Source: Natrinema salinisoli
Lineage (GTDB): Archaea > Halobacteriota > Halobacteria > Halobacteriales > Natrialbaceae
Direction of reading: 5' to 3'
DNA: 64,000 nt
Assembly: GCF_020405205.1 (NCBI RefSeq)
Contig: NZ_CP084469.1
Span: forward strand, 1,550,001 to 1,614,000
The position numbers were made by a program, and so were the translations under genes. The notes under the pieces were generated by a model, which made no database searches, was not told where the DNA came from, and worked only from the letters and a program-made list of their open reading frames with translations. Shown here one piece after another: positions 26,104 to 36,553 of the stretch; within the stretch, counting starts at the first letter, position 1; each line of letters starts with the position of its first letter.

Positions 26104-27795
26104 ATGCGAGTTACCGAGCGGTTGTCGTCGACGACTGTCCGTGATCGACAGCGACGGGCTGACGGCCGCGGACGAACGGCCGACGGATCCGCGTCCGACG
26201 GTCCCAGCTGTCCCGGTTCGTTGATTGTCGTCTCGAACCGGGAACCGTATCGTCACGAGTACGAAGACGAGGCTCCGGAGCCGGCGGCCGGCTCAGCGGG
26301 CCCCGATGGGAGTCCACCGACAGGAACGGACGGCGGCTCCCGTTCGATGACCGAGGGACGATCCATCACGGTCGACGAGCCGACCGGCGGGTTGACCGCG
26401 GGTCTCGATCCCGTCGTCCAGCGAACTGACGGCACCTGGATCGCTTGGGGCGACGGCGACGCGGACTTCGACGTCACGGACGACCGGAATTGCGTCGCCG
26501 TCCCGCCCGACGAGGAGGCGTACACCCTTCGCCGGCTTGAGCTCTCCGACGAGGCGGTCGACTCTTACTATTACGGGTTCAGCAACCGCGTCCTCTGGCC
26601 GCTCTGCCACGGTTTCCCCGACCTGATCGAGAACCGATCGAACGACTTCGAGTGGTACCGAACGGTCAACGAACAGTTCGCCGAGGCAGTCGCCGATCAC
26701 GCCACGGCCGACTCCGTGATCTGGATTCAGGATTACCACCTCGCGCTCGCGCCCCGGATAATCCGTCAGTCGGTCCCCACCGGCGCGACCGTCGCCCACT
26801 TCTGGCACATCCCGTGGCCGACGCCGGGAACCTTCCGGCACTGTCCGGTCGGCGATCAGATTCTCGAGGGGCTGCTCGGCAACGATCTGGTCGGATTCCA
26901 CGTGGGCCGGTACGCGGATCGATTCCTCGAGTGCGTCGATCGGTTCCTCCCGGACGCGACCGTCAACCGGGCTCGTCGAACGATCCGCTACGACGGACGA
27001 ACGATTCGTGTCGTCGCGACGCCGATGGGCGTCGACGCCGAGTCGTACGACCGAGACGCGCGGTCGGCCGATCCGGGTCGGCTCTCCGCACTGTTCGAGG
27101 AGTACGGGATCGCGCAGGAAACGACTCTCGGCCTGGGCCTCGACCGACTCGATTACTCGAAGGGGATTCCCGAACGGCTGGCGGCACTCGAGCGGTTCTT
27201 CGAGCAAAATCCGGGCTGGCGCGGCGAGTTTACGTTCCTCCAGAAGGCAACCCCCTCGCGGACGGAGATCGAAACCTACCAGCAGTACGGCGAACTCGTC
27301 CGGAGCGAAGTCGAGCGGATCAACCGTCGCTTCGGGACGGGAGACTGGCAGCCGATCGTGTACACGGAGGACGTGCTCCCTCGAGCGGACATCTGTGCAC
27401 TCTATCGCCGCGCGGACGTGATGGTCGTAAGCCCGCTCGTCGACGGGATGAATCTGGTCGCACAGGAGTACGTGGCCGCGAGCGTCGACGGCAACAGTGT
27501 GTTACTATTGAGCGATCGAACTGGCGCACACGAGCGACTCGGCTCCCACGCCCTGACGATCGATCCGACCGACTCCGACGGGGTCGCGGCCCAGCTCGGG
27601 TACGCGGTATCGATGTCGCCGTACGAACGGCGACGGCGGATGAACACGCTTCGGCAGCGCGTCTTCGACGGCGATCTCGAGTCCTGGATGGCCACGCAGT
27701 TCGACTGGATCCGACGCGTTCACGACGGCTCCGAGAGCAAGGACACGAACACGGATTCCGACTCCGACTCGCGAGAACCGACACCGCCGGTGTAG
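26104..27795 (+). CDS. otsA: Trehalose-6-phosphate synthase
   Basis: A GT20 glycosyltransferase of about 563 residues. The core begins LIVVSNREPYRHEYE. Conserved text includes VIWIQDYHLAL, HIPWPTPGTFRHCP, GLDRLDYSKGIPERL and VSPLVDGMNLVAQEYVA (nucleotide-sugar binding). ATG 26104 is preferred; GTG 26089 is possible, and about 40 residues before the core are poorly conserved. It joins UDP- or GDP-glucose to glucose-6-phosphate. otsB follows three bases later, completing synthesis of the compatible solute trehalose. Confidence 0.93.
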   Translation: MRVTERLSSTTVRDRQRRADGRGRTADGSASDGPSCPGSLIVVSNREPYRHEYEDEAPEPAAGSAGPDGSPPTGTDGGSRSMTEGRSITVDEPTGGLTAGLDPVVQRTDGTWIAWGDGDADFDVTDDRNCVAVPPDEEAYTLRRLELSDEAVDSYYYGFSNRVLWPLCHGFPDLIENRSNDFEWYRTVNEQFAEAVADHATADSVIWIQDYHLALAPRIIRQSVPTGATVAHFWHIPWPTPGTFRHCPVGDQILEGLLGNDLVGFHVGRYADRFLECVDRFLPDATVNRARRTIRYDGRTIRVVATPMGVDAESYDRDARSADPGRLSALFEEYGIAQETTLGLGLDRLDYSKGIPERLAALERFFEQNPGWRGEFTFLQKATPSRTEIETYQQYGELVRSEVERINRRFGTGDWQPIVYTEDVLPRADICALYRRADVMVVSPLVDGMNLVAQEYVAASVDGNSVLLLSDRTGAHERLGSHALTIDPTDSDGVAAQLGYAVSMSPYERRRRMNTLRQRVFDGDLESWMATQFDWIRRVHDGSESKDTNTDSDSDSREPTPPV

Positions 27796-27798
27796 TCG

Positions 27799-28608
27799 AT
27801 GACGGTTACACAGTCACCGCCGCGGCCGCTCGACGACGGATTGCCACAGCTCCGGGCGACGCTCGAGGATGCCGACGGCCTGCTCCTCTGCCTGGACTTC
27901 GACGGCACGCTCGCCCCGATCGTCGACGATCCGAACGCGGCGGTGCCGACCGAGCGCAACCGGGAGGCAGTGGCTTCGCTCGCGGCCGCACCGTCGGTGA
28001 CGACGGCGGTCGTTAGCGGCCGCGCGTTGACCGACGTCCGCGAGCGCATCGACGGCCCGTCGATCTATGCCGGCAATCACGGGCTCGAACTCGCTCGGAG
28101 GGGGACAGTCGCGGTCCATCCGATCGCGCGCAAACGCGCGGCTCGAGTCGACCGAGTCTGTTCGGTCCTCGAGGACTCCCTCGCATCCATCCCGAACTGT
28201 CGGATCGAGAACAAGCGCCTGACGGGGACGGTCCACGTGAGATCGGTTCCGCCAGCCGACGAACAGACTGTCCGCCGTCTGACGCGCGAGGCTGTCGATC
28301 GGTTCGGTGGCGACGCCCTCGAGATTTCGCCCGGGAAACGAATCCTCGAGATCGGGCCGGACGTCCCCTGGGGAAAGGGACAGGCGGTCGAGCTGATCGC
28401 TGCCGATGTGTCACCCGAAACCGTCGTCGTCTATATCGGTGACGACGTCACCGACGAGTCCGCGTTTCGAGCCGTCGAACCGGATGGAATCGGCGTCCGA
28501 GTCGGTAACGACGACCCCTCGAGCGCCTCCTACCGGGTACAGGCACCCGCAGACGTTGCAGCCTTCCTCTCGTGGCTCGGAGCCACCGGTACCGGACTGG
28601 TCGAATGA
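27799..28608 (+). CDS. otsB: Trehalose-6-phosphate phosphatase
   Basis: A 269-residue HAD enzyme. CLDFDGTLAPI holds nucleophile D33 and acid D35; VVSGRAL, GNHGLEL, LEISPGKRILEIGP and YIGDDVTDESAF are OtsB signatures. It removes phosphate from trehalose-6-phosphate to give trehalose, which protects against salt and drying. The 3-base spacing after otsA indicates an otsAB operon. Confidence 0.95.
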   Translation: MTVTQSPPRPLDDGLPQLRATLEDADGLLLCLDFDGTLAPIVDDPNAAVPTERNREAVASLAAAPSVTTAVVSGRALTDVRERIDGPSIYAGNHGLELARRGTVAVHPIARKRAARVDRVCSVLEDSLASIPNCRIENKRLTGTVHVRSVPPADEQTVRRLTREAVDRFGGDALEISPGKRILEIGPDVPWGKGQAVELIAADVSPETVVVYIGDDVTDESAFRAVEPDGIGVRVGNDDPSSASYRVQAPADVAAFLSWLGATGTGLVE

Positions 28609-28834
28609 GTCCTCAGATCGTAGCGAGCCCGTGAGTGACGGAATACGAACGGCCGTACCGGCTCGATCCAGCAGGGACGAGCCGAATACGGCGACAGGTA
28701 CTCGTTCGCGCCACCAGTGCTTGGTCAGTTGACACGATATACAGATAATAGCAATAACCATAACAAACATCCTGTCTCGAGCCGAAAGTATTAGTTACCA
28801 CTGGAAATATAGTCCGGTACGAGAGTGAACGAGA

Positions 28835-29185
28835 GTGAAACTCCGACAACCAACTGACTTCCTGATCCTCGAGGCGCTCGAGGACAAGGGCCGAAACGTC
28901 GCAACGAACCTGGCTGCACACACCGGAAAGAGCCGGAAGAACATCAATACCAGACTGCCGGTACTCGAGGACTACGGTCTCGTTAACAAGATCGGGCCCG
29001 CCGAACGGTCCGGCCTCTACGAGATCTCCTCCACGGGGAAGGCAGCGCTGGTGTACCAAGATCAGTACGACGAGGTCGACGACTTCGAGGCGCTGATCGA
29101 AGGACCGAACGCGGCTGCGGAGCAGGAGGGCGACGCCCAGACCAGTTTCGCCCGCGGCGAGAACGACGACGAAGACGACGAGTAA
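28835..29185 (+). CDS. PhiH1-repressor-like winged-helix protein
   Basis: A 116-residue protein with GTG start. It reads MKLRQPTDFLILEAL, then NVATNLAAHTGKSRKNINTR (HTH), LPVLEDYGLV, NKIGPAERSGLYEIS (wing) and an acidic tail of about 40 residues. The plan matches haloarchaeal regulators related to the phage PhiH1 repressor. A TATA-like GAAATATAG at 28804-28812, 26 bases upstream, fits a leaderless transcript and supports the GTG. Target unknown. Confidence 0.85.
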   Translation: MKLRQPTDFLILEALEDKGRNVATNLAAHTGKSRKNINTRLPVLEDYGLVNKIGPAERSGLYEISSTGKAALVYQDQYDEVDDFEALIEGPNAAAEQEGDAQTSFARGENDDEDDE

Positions 29186-29347
29186 CGACGCGCGTCGACC
29201 ACCTCGTCTCGACAGACGCGAGACGAGCCACCGTCGACCGCCGTTCGGCCGCAGCTGTGGCCGTCTGGTAGTGACTACTGTAGCTCTCTTCCTAGAGCCA
29301 TCAGTGTGACCGCGAAGCGACCACCCGCCGCTCGGCGGCGAGCGGTC

Positions 29348-30100
29348 TCAGTATCGCAGGAGTCCGCCGTCGTACGCTTCGAGCGCGCGGCGCGCACACG
29401 AGGAAAAGGCGAGACTGAGTTTACGGTCCCGGTCCTCCGACGTCGGAAGCGTCGTCCCGCAGCGAGAGCTGTCCGCATCGTACGCTGGATCCCAGGCGTA
29501 GCTACTCAGCATCGGCGTTGCGATCACGGCTCCGCCGTGGTGGAACGCGACGCCGTGACCGTGATCCAACCCGAGCGCGTGACCGATTTCGTGGACGAGA
29601 ACCTGTATCGTCCGTGCTGGCGGCGTGTTCGGCACGATCCACCGGGTACCGGAAACCAGTTCGTCGAACGCATCGAGGGACGCGATGTGCCGAGCGCCGC
29701 CGACGGATGCAACGTGAGGGATGCCGTATCCGGTCGGTGCCTCCTCCATCCCGCCGTCCGTAACCAGCAGGTTGACGTCCGATACCGGCTCGAGCTCTCG
29801 CCGGCCGAGTTCACCCGCAGCGACGGCCATCGGCCACTCTCCGCGACTCGTCAGCCGAGCGGCGTCCTCGGTCGAGACCGAGACCGTCCCACCGACGGAG
29901 AGGTCGAGCGTCCAGTACCCGAGCGCGAGCATCTCCTCGAGGTACTCGAAAATACGGTCGGCGACCCCATCGTAGGTAGCAGCCGCCTCCGAGAACCAAA
30001 TTCGAACGGCGAGCGTCTCAGCGGACCCGCGTGTCGCGTACGCGAGCATACTGAGCGAGGCGACCGACCCGACCGCCCCGAGAAACGCGCGACGTCTCAT
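29348..30100 (-). CDS. Tat-exported metzincin-type zinc protease
   Basis: This 250-residue protein starts MRRRAFLGAVGSVASLSML, a Tat-like signal ending near residue 28. The catalytic motif is HEIGHALGLDH, a full metzincin HExxHxxGxxH with three zinc histidines and the base Glu. About 20 residues later TPMLSSY can be the Met-turn. Matrixin/astacin-like domains are normally 160-200 residues, which fits the rest. No C-terminal domain is present. It would act outside the membrane. Substrate and prodomain are not recognisable. Confidence 0.78.
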   Translation of the reverse strand: MRRRAFLGAVGSVASLSMLAYATRGSAETLAVRIWFSEAAATYDGVADRIFEYLEEMLALGYWTLDLSVGGTVSVSTEDAARLTSRGEWPMAVAAGELGRRELEPVSDVNLLVTDGGMEEAPTGYGIPHVASVGGARHIASLDAFDELVSGTRWIVPNTPPARTIQVLVHEIGHALGLDHGHGVAFHHGGAVIATPMLSSYAWDPAYDADSSRCGTTLPTSEDRDRKLSLAFSSCARRALEAYDGGLLRY

Positions 30101-30153
30101 GGGCTACCTGGTGTGGCGGGGACCCAGTTCCTGCGGGTGAACATGGACACGTA

Positions 30154-30480
30154 TTACCCTGGAGGCGATCCCGGTTCGCTCCGAGCGGCGCCGGTTCTCG
30201 AGACAGTCGGCCCCGCTCTCATCGAGTTCCCCCGCCTGTCGACGATCCGAGCGTGACTCTCGAAAGCGCGGATCTCGATCCCGGCTGGCAACTGATGCGG
30301 CTCGACCGGCACGAGCAAGAGCAGCGCGTCGTCCTCGGTTTCGACCAGCCATCTGTCCGGCCCGCGCTGTCGCAGACAGAGCGTCCACGCGCCGGTCCGA
30401 AGCCGGCGCTCGATCTGCCACTCAGTATAGTACCGATCATCCGCGCCGTGGAAGATCGCTTCGAACGGCGGCGTTACCAC
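30154..30480 (-). CDS. Hypothetical protein of about 108 residues
   Basis: The frame encodes MVTPPFEAIFHGADDRYYTEW, then RTGAWTLCLRQRGPDRWLVE and acidic, hydrophobic strands (DALLLLVPVEP). The first 85 residues look like a real small beta-rich protein, while the tail is basic and proline-rich. It lies upstream of the metzincin gene on the same strand, 53 bases apart. No family was recognised; the opposite strand frame is less likely. Confidence 0.5.
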   Translation of the reverse strand: MVTPPFEAIFHGADDRYYTEWQIERRLRTGAWTLCLRQRGPDRWLVETEDDALLLLVPVEPHQLPAGIEIRAFESHARIVDRRGNSMRAGPTVSRTGAARSEPGSPPG

Positions 30481-30747
30481 GATGTCCCCACCTGCGGTTC
30501 GGTGACGTACTGTGGTCTCCGTCTGCTCGTCATTCCTACCTGACCGGTCAGTTTTCGAGCGTATTGTCGCTGGGATTCATATAGCGTTCAGTTAAGAAAG
30601 AAGGAGAGTCACGGTATCGTGAACGACCGCTGGAAATCGACCACAGTGGTTCAACAGTCAAGGGGTACTGTCACTATCTTCGGTGCGAGCGCTCCTTGTA
30701 GTGGCGTGAGTCAGGCACGATCCCACTCCGTTCACCCTTGGCGGGAA

Positions 30748-32866
30748 TCAATTGTGTCCGCTTCCCTCGAAGAACTCCTCGAGGATCGCCCTGAGACCCT
30801 TTCGAAGGTGTTGATGCATCGTCGGCGGCGAGATATCCATCGCTTCAGCGATCTCCTCGCCGGTGCTCTCCCGTGGCCAGTCGAAGAATCCGCCGTAGTA
30901 GGCGAGTCGAAGCGTCGTCAGTTGGCGATCGGTGAGTTGATCGAGGATCCGATTTCGGCGCTGGGCCGCCGTCCGAACCGGCCGATCGACTTCCCGTCTA
31001 GCCACGAGTTCGGTGTTCTCGTAGATGACGGTCAACGCCTCCGCGATTTCCCGGACGGCAGCGTTCTGCGACACTTCGACCAGACAGGTCCCGACACCGC
31101 TGTCGACCGTGACGTCCCGAATCGTCGCGCCGTGATTCTCGAGCGTTCGAACCCCCGACTGCGCGAGACGAATCTCGATCGTACAACTCTCGTCGCCGTC
31201 GTGGATGAGCCGACACTCCTCGATAGAGTCGTGTGCTCTCGCGGCCTCCAGAACCGTGTCACCGCCCAGTCCGTCGATCGTCACGTACTGAAACGTTCGT
31301 CCGTTCGCCGTGGTACCGGCCCACTCGAGCGAGCAGGTACAGTCGTACTCCTCGGAGAGATCGAACGAGAACGTATCGCCGCCGTCGATCCGGAACTCGA
31401 GTTCGACGACGGTATCAGCGAAGAGCAGCTGCCGATTTTTCACTGCCATGATGGTGAACCCGATCGTCTCGCCGAGCAGTCTGAATCCGGCCCGTTCGCG
31501 TTCACTGAACGCGTCGTCTCGGCTCGCGAGAACGGTGAGTACACCGTAGGTCGCGTCCTCGTGAGTGATCGGGGCGGCGGATCGCGGATCTGACGTCGTC
31601 TTCGCTTGCGGCTGCCTGCAACGGCTCGGGAACCGCTTCGTCGTCCAGCAGTCGGTTCGTCGTCCGAATTTCACCGGTCCGTATCGCCTGCGTGACCGGC
31701 CCGTCGTGATCGATAGACTCGCGGACGCACTCGAGATAGGTTTCGGCCTCGCCAGCGCCGGTTCGGTAGGAGAGTTGTCCGTCACCGGTTCGTTCGGCGA
31801 TCCACGAGCCACAGTACAGCTCGGAGTCGACGAGCTGCTCGCAGACCTCGTGTTCGATAGCGTCCCGGGCCGGTGCCTCGACGAGGGTCTCGATCACCTG
31901 TCGGACGACCGCGTTGATTCGATTGAGCGTCTCGAGCTGATCCTGTCTCGATCGGAGTTCCCGCTCGCGTTGGACCCGTTCGGTGATGTCTCGAGCCAGC
32001 CAGACGACGGCGCGTCGACCCTGGATTCGCTGATCGAGCGGCACGACGCGCGCTTCGAATCGTCGGCTTCCCTCGGTCGTCTCGGCGTCGTACTCGACGG
32101 ACCGAACGCCGTCGGTCCTGATCGCCTGGTCGATGCAGTCCTGTAGCTTCGCGGCGACCGCATCGGGGAACGCGTCCTGGAGTTTGGTTCCCGGAAGGTC
32201 GTCGGGGGCCATCGAGTACAGTTCGGCCGAATCGGGTCGAACCTTCGCCTCGAGATAGGTACCGTCTTCGCCGATGACGAACGCCTCGTCCGGGAGTTCG
32301 TCGCCGAGGATCCGTTCGTTTCGACTGTCGGCGTCATCCGACGGTTCCCTCGGCTGCGATCGAACCGTCGTGATGATCCGGTCGATCGGGTCCTCGTCGC
32401 GGTTCGTCGGTACGTATTCCGTCGCGTCGGCCCGGAGCGCGACCGTCGCAAGCCGTTCGGTTCCCGTTCGGGGCGCGACGATCGTCGGAACGGCCGGCGC
32501 CGCGGCGTGGACGCGCTGGAGGACGGACTGTATGTCGCCGGGACAGTCGAGTTCGAGAACGACGGCAATCGGGGAAGCCGGGGCGTCCGTGGTGGCAGGT
32601 GCCGACTCCGCTGCGCCGGTCGATCTGGAATCACCGTTCCCCGCCGGATGCGTCTCATCACCGTTCCGATCCCCGTCGGTGGCGTCTTCGGTGTCACCGC
32701 CGCTGTTCGTGTCCGCCGCGTCGAGCAGTGACTCGAGATCGCCCGTAACCGGAACCATTCGGACATCGTGCTCGGTCGCGTTCTCGAGTCGTGCTTGGAG
32801 GTCGCTCTCCTGGTCTCGACCGTCGGTCACGACGGTAATCGGTCTCGATCGATGTGTATCGTTCAT
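30748..32866 (-). pseudogene. Frameshifted Bat-like PAS/GAF/HTH_10 regulator
   Basis: Two overlapping frames together form one regulator. The first part (from ATG 32864-32866) has a receiver-like region, a PAS domain (DEAFVIGEDGTYLEAK) and the start of a GAF domain. The GAF then continues in another frame (APITHEDATYGVLTVLA), followed by Bat and HTH_10 (YYGGFFDWPRESTGEE). The shift lies near 31571-31587 in a GC-rich run; removing one base restores a plausible GAF reading, RSAIAAPITH. It may be a real broken gene or a sequencing error. A paralogue at 13506-16736 is intact. Confidence 0.8.
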
Positions 32867-33009
32867 CCCTATCTCTCTCTGTTTCGAGTGACTGCAGCCG
32901 GATTCATACGCGACCAGACACCGTTCTATCAAGATCGGTTGTGGAATAAAAGCTTGCTGGTCAGAAATCAGATGTGTTCCGGGAGCGATCGCTCCCCTGG
33001 ATGAACTGG

Positions 33010-33261
33010 TTAGAGTTCGCCGCGGTCCCGAAGCTCCTCGAGCAGGTCGTCGACGAGCGATTCGACGTCTTCGTAGGGGAAATCACCGCCGGACGTCTTC
33101 GTGTTCAGTTCCATCGCAGTCATCGAGAAATCGCCGGACTCGAACGTCGTACTGGGCCCGTTTGGAAGCGCCGGGATGAGCTCCATCGGCCCGGAAACCG
33201 GATAGTCAGCGCCTTCGAAGGCGTCGATCAGTTGCGCTCGGAGTTCGGCTTCATCAGTCAT
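33010..33261 (-). CDS. MTH865-family protein
   Basis: An 83-residue acidic protein, MTDEAELRAQLIDAFEGADYPV then the family core GPMELIPALPNGPSTTFESGDF. This matches the archaeal MTH865 family, a small EF-hand-like helical fold of unknown function. It stands alone between the frameshifted regulator and a membrane protein gene. Confidence 0.85.
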   Translation of the reverse strand: MTDEAELRAQLIDAFEGADYPVSGPMELIPALPNGPSTTFESGDFSMTAMELNTKTSGGDFPYEDVESLVDDLLEELRDRGEL

Positions 33262-33445
33262 TACGTCTCACGATTCCTGACCATGAATAATAAATCCGCA
33301 GGTGGTTCCGGTAGCCGCGCGGATCGTGGTGAAGACGAGCAGGAGTACGTCGCTGTGATCGGAACTAGCGGGCAAACGGACGTCCGTCTGACCGAACGGC
33401 CGGACTGACGGTGCTGGACGAGGGGATTCGACGAGCTCCGGCCGC

Positions 33446-34186
33446 CTAGAGCCGCCGCATGAACTCGGGAAGAATGCCCCGTTCGCTCGAGTCGCCGGCT
33501 GCGGCCGGCTCCGCGCCGGGATGTTCGACCTCCCCGTCGTCTCGGGGCCCGTCAAACGTGTCGGGATCCGAACCACTGACGGCCTCGTCTTCGGAGTCGG
33601 GGCTGGTGGCTGTGGGAGTGGAGTCAGTTGCTGTGGTCGCAGTGGTGCTCGAATTCGATGTCTCTTCTGCGGCCGTCTCGGAGCGCGCCTCGGCCTCGAC
33701 GGCGGACTCGAACGCGGCTTCCGACTCGGGGCCAAAGTAATAGGGATCGCTGGGGGCCAGGTACGCCTGTAGCTGCACGTTCGCGTAGCCGGCCAGCGCG
33801 AGCGCGGGAACGAACAGCGGCTCGATTCCGAACAGCGTCGGGCCGGCCGTCAGGATGACCAGAAAGACCGACAGCGGCGAGTAGACGAAGAACGCGACGA
33901 GCCGAAAGGCGTTCCCGACGTAGCCGTCGATCACGTAGGAGTACAGGCCGTACGCACCGACGAACAGACCGATATCAGCGTAGAGGCCGACCAGCAGCCC
34001 GACGTCTCCGGCGACGAATCCGTGGATGTGGACCGCGATCGCCCCGGTCAACACCGTCGTTCGGTTGACGTAGGTCTCGTCGAGCGCCATCCCGAACACC
34101 AGCACTGCAAGCTGAATCAGGGGGGCCGCGACCCACCACGGGAGGGAACTGAAGAGCACGCCGGGATACACGTCGATTACACCCAC
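33446..34186 (-). CDS. Haloarchaeal membrane protein with acidic cytoplasmic tail
   Basis: About 246 residues from the chosen GTG (VGVIDVYPGVLFSSLP). Five to six hydrophobic helices lie in residues 15-140. An acidic, Ser/Thr/Asp-rich tail of about 90 residues follows, ending ERGILPEFMRRL. The start is uncertain, since upstream in-frame ATGs would add an unconserved charged leader. No family was recognised. Confidence 0.65.
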   Translation of the reverse strand: MGVIDVYPGVLFSSLPWWVAAPLIQLAVLVFGMALDETYVNRTTVLTGAIAVHIHGFVAGDVGLLVGLYADIGLFVGAYGLYSYVIDGYVGNAFRLVAFFVYSPLSVFLVILTAGPTLFGIEPLFVPALALAGYANVQLQAYLAPSDPYYFGPESEAAFESAVEAEARSETAAEETSNSSTTATTATDSTPTATSPDSEDEAVSGSDPDTFDGPRDDGEVEHPGAEPAAAGDSSERGILPEFMRRL

Positions 34187-34361
34187 ACGTCCGAGTGAAC
34201 CCAGTCCGACCCCTTTAACGTTCGTTCCGTTTCGAGACTCGATTCGACGCTCCGAACCGATTCCGCCGGTCGGGCTCGAGTCATCGTTGGTCTTCTCTTC
34301 CGACGGATCGGTGTGGAAACAGTAGAAACAATAATGAGTCAGTAGCAAGCACTGTCCCTAC

Positions 34362-34751
34362 ATGGCGAAAGATACCGTCAGGTATCCCGACGACGTGGTC
34401 GAAGAGATCGACACGCTCGTCGAAGACGGTATGTTCGAGAGCAAATCCGAGTTCTACCGGTTCTCCGCGGAGTACGTACTCACGCTGGTCGACCCGGACC
34501 ACGACGTGAAGACGTTCAACTTCGACGAGATCAAATCGGAACTCGATATCAGCGAGGAGGATCACGCGAAAGCGCTCGGGGCCGACGGCGGTACGTTCTT
34601 CCTCGACGCCGTGATCAACGTCCGCAAATACGGGTTGCGCGGCAACTACGAGGCCGCCGAACGATTCATCGACACTCACTACGACGAGACCGACCAGGAG
34701 TGTATCATCCTCGAGGAACTGCTCGGAACCTACCGCAGCGAATCGGCGTAA
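34362..34751 (+). CDS. Ribbon-helix-helix (CopG-like) DNA-binding protein
   Basis: A 129-residue protein starting MAKDTVRYPDDVVEEIDTLVEDGMFESKSE..., the normal RHH strand and two helices (residues 4-45). An acidic linker and a helical C-terminal domain of unknown type follow. RHH proteins dimerise and bind DNA with the N-terminal strand. AT-rich AACAATAATG about 30 bases upstream may be its promoter. Confidence 0.85.
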   Translation: MAKDTVRYPDDVVEEIDTLVEDGMFESKSEFYRFSAEYVLTLVDPDHDVKTFNFDEIKSELDISEEDHAKALGADGGTFFLDAVINVRKYGLRGNYEAAERFIDTHYDETDQECIILEELLGTYRSESA

Positions 34752-34823
34752 TCGCGAGTCACCAGCACTCTCGCCCAGAGGAGACGACCGCGCGTTCGCA
34801 CCCCAGAATTTCACGCCGACTTC

Positions 34824-36443
34824 CTAGTCCGATACGAACGGTTCGCCGAGCGCTGCCAGATCGACGTTCTCCTCGACGAGCCGCGCCGCCCGGTCGTACG
34901 GCGTCGGGCCAGTACCACCTGTTTCTGTCGACTGTGACGACGACGCACCCTCGTCCGTCGGTCGGTCGACGCCCGCCGTCGCCGCGACGTGATCGAGAAA
35001 CGCCGTGCGGACCGATTCGTTGTCGAACAGGCCGTGGAGGTACGTGCCCAGTATCGCTCCGCGGGCCGCACTCGAGTCCCCGAGCGGCCGACCGATGTCC
35101 TCGAGCGTCGTCGTTCGGCCCGCGTGGATCTCGTATCCCGACGCCGGACCGTCGGCACCCGAAAGCAGCGCCGATGCGGTTTCGTCGACGGGAACCGTCG
35201 TTTGCTCGAGTCGTTTGGTCCCCTCGAAGCGGGTCTCGACCGGTAACAGACCGAGCCCGTCGACGACGTCGTCCTCGCCGGTCCCCTCGAGCGCGGCGTT
35301 AGTGATGCGCTCGCCGAGCATCTGATAGCCGCCGCAGACGCCGACGACCGGTCCGTCGAAGGCCGCGAGCGCGTCGGCGAAGCCGGCCTCGTGAAGCGCC
35401 AGGAGATCGTCGACGGTGTTCTTCGTGCCCGGGATGACGACCGCATCCGCGTCGACGCCGTCGAGCGGGTCGATCGTCCCATCGCCGTCGATCGGGACGT
35501 AGACAACCGAGACGCCGGGTTCGTCCGCCAGCGCCTCGAGGTCCGTCGCGTTCGAGAGCCGCGGGAGCCGCGGCACGGCGATCCGAATTCGACGATCGGC
35601 CGCGACGCCGTCGTCGTCGCCGACGATGCCCCGCTCCTCGGTCCCGGGAAGCCCGACGCTGTCCTCCTCCGGAAGGCCGGGATCGTCGTAGGGGAGGACG
35701 CCCAGAATTGGGACCTCCGTCCGGGATTCGATCTCTTCGATGCCGGGCTCGAGCAGCGACGGATCGCCGCGGAACTTCGTGATCACTGCACCCACGATGC
35801 GATCGCGGATCTCGTCGGGGACGAGCTCGATGGTGCCGTAGAGGCTGGCGAAGGCCCCGCCACGTTCGATATCGACCAGGAGGAGGATGTCGGCGTCCGC
35901 AAATCCAGCGGTTTCGACGTTCGCGAGGTCCCGGTCGTGCAGATTGATCTCGCCGATACTGCCCGCGCCCTCGGCGACGATCACGTCGTTGTCGGCCGCC
36001 AGTCTGCGGTAGGACTCCTCGGCGGCCTCGAGCGCTCGCTCCCAGTACTCATCGTAGTAGGTGCCGGCGGGCACGTGATCGTTGGCGTCCCCCTGTAGCA
36101 CGAGTTGGCTCTCACCGTCGCCCCGGGGCTTGAGCAGGACCGGGTTGCAGTCCGTCGTCGGGGTGGTTCGAGCGGCTCGAGCCTGCACGAACTGGGAGAC
36201 GCCGATCTCGCCCCACTGGTCGTCGGTGCCGACGTCCTCGTCGGCGTCGTCTCCTCCCGGGTCGCCATCCTGCCGGTCGTCCGCGTCCGGCCGAACGACG
36301 ACGCGAGCGTTGTTGCTCATGTTCTGGCCCTTGAACGGCGCGACCGAGACGCCTCGATCCGACAGGAGCCGACAGAGCCCAGCCGCGACCGTCGACTTGC
36401 CGACGTGACTCGCAGTTCCGGCGACGAGAAGGGTTCTTGTCAT
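34824..36443 (-). CDS. cobQ: Cobyric acid synthase (adenosylcobyric acid synthase)
   Basis: A 539-residue protein starting [21 protein letters not shown], a P-loop (GTASHVGKS) of the CobQ/CbiP dethiobiotin-synthase-like ATPase. Family text [11 protein letters not shown] and [10 protein letters not shown] is present. The C-terminal class I glutamine amidotransferase domain has [12 protein letters not shown] (Cys) and [10 protein letters not shown] (His). It amidates four side chains of adenosylcobyrinic diamide. An acidic insert (about 50-75) is unusual but common in halophile enzymes. cobA lies at 40068. Confidence 0.95.
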   Translation of the reverse strand: MTRTLLVAGTASHVGKSTVAAGLCRLLSDRGVSVAPFKGQNMSNNARVVVRPDADDRQDGDPGGDDADEDVGTDDQWGEIGVSQFVQARAARTTPTTDCNPVLLKPRGDGESQLVLQGDANDHVPAGTYYDEYWERALEAAEESYRRLAADNDVIVAEGAGSIGEINLHDRDLANVETAGFADADILLLVDIERGGAFASLYGTIELVPDEIRDRIVGAVITKFRGDPSLLEPGIEEIESRTEVPILGVLPYDDPGLPEEDSVGLPGTEERGIVGDDDGVAADRRIRIAVPRLPRLSNATDLEALADEPGVSVVYVPIDGDGTIDPLDGVDADAVVIPGTKNTVDDLLALHEAGFADALAAFDGPVVGVCGGYQMLGERITNAALEGTGEDDVVDGLGLLPVETRFEGTKRLEQTTVPVDETASALLSGADGPASGYEIHAGRTTTLEDIGRPLGDSSAARGAILGTYLHGLFDNESVRTAFLDHVAATAGVDRPTDEGASSSQSTETGGTGPTPYDRAARLVEENVDLAALGEPFVSD

Positions 36444-36553
36444 CCGCGTTGGGGGTAGTCGTGAGGCCGGGAGTATCGTCCTATCGGTTCCGGTCGTACT
36501 CGGGTTTCGGCGGGACTCGAGGCTGTTTAAATCCGTCCGAAGCGATCCGATGG

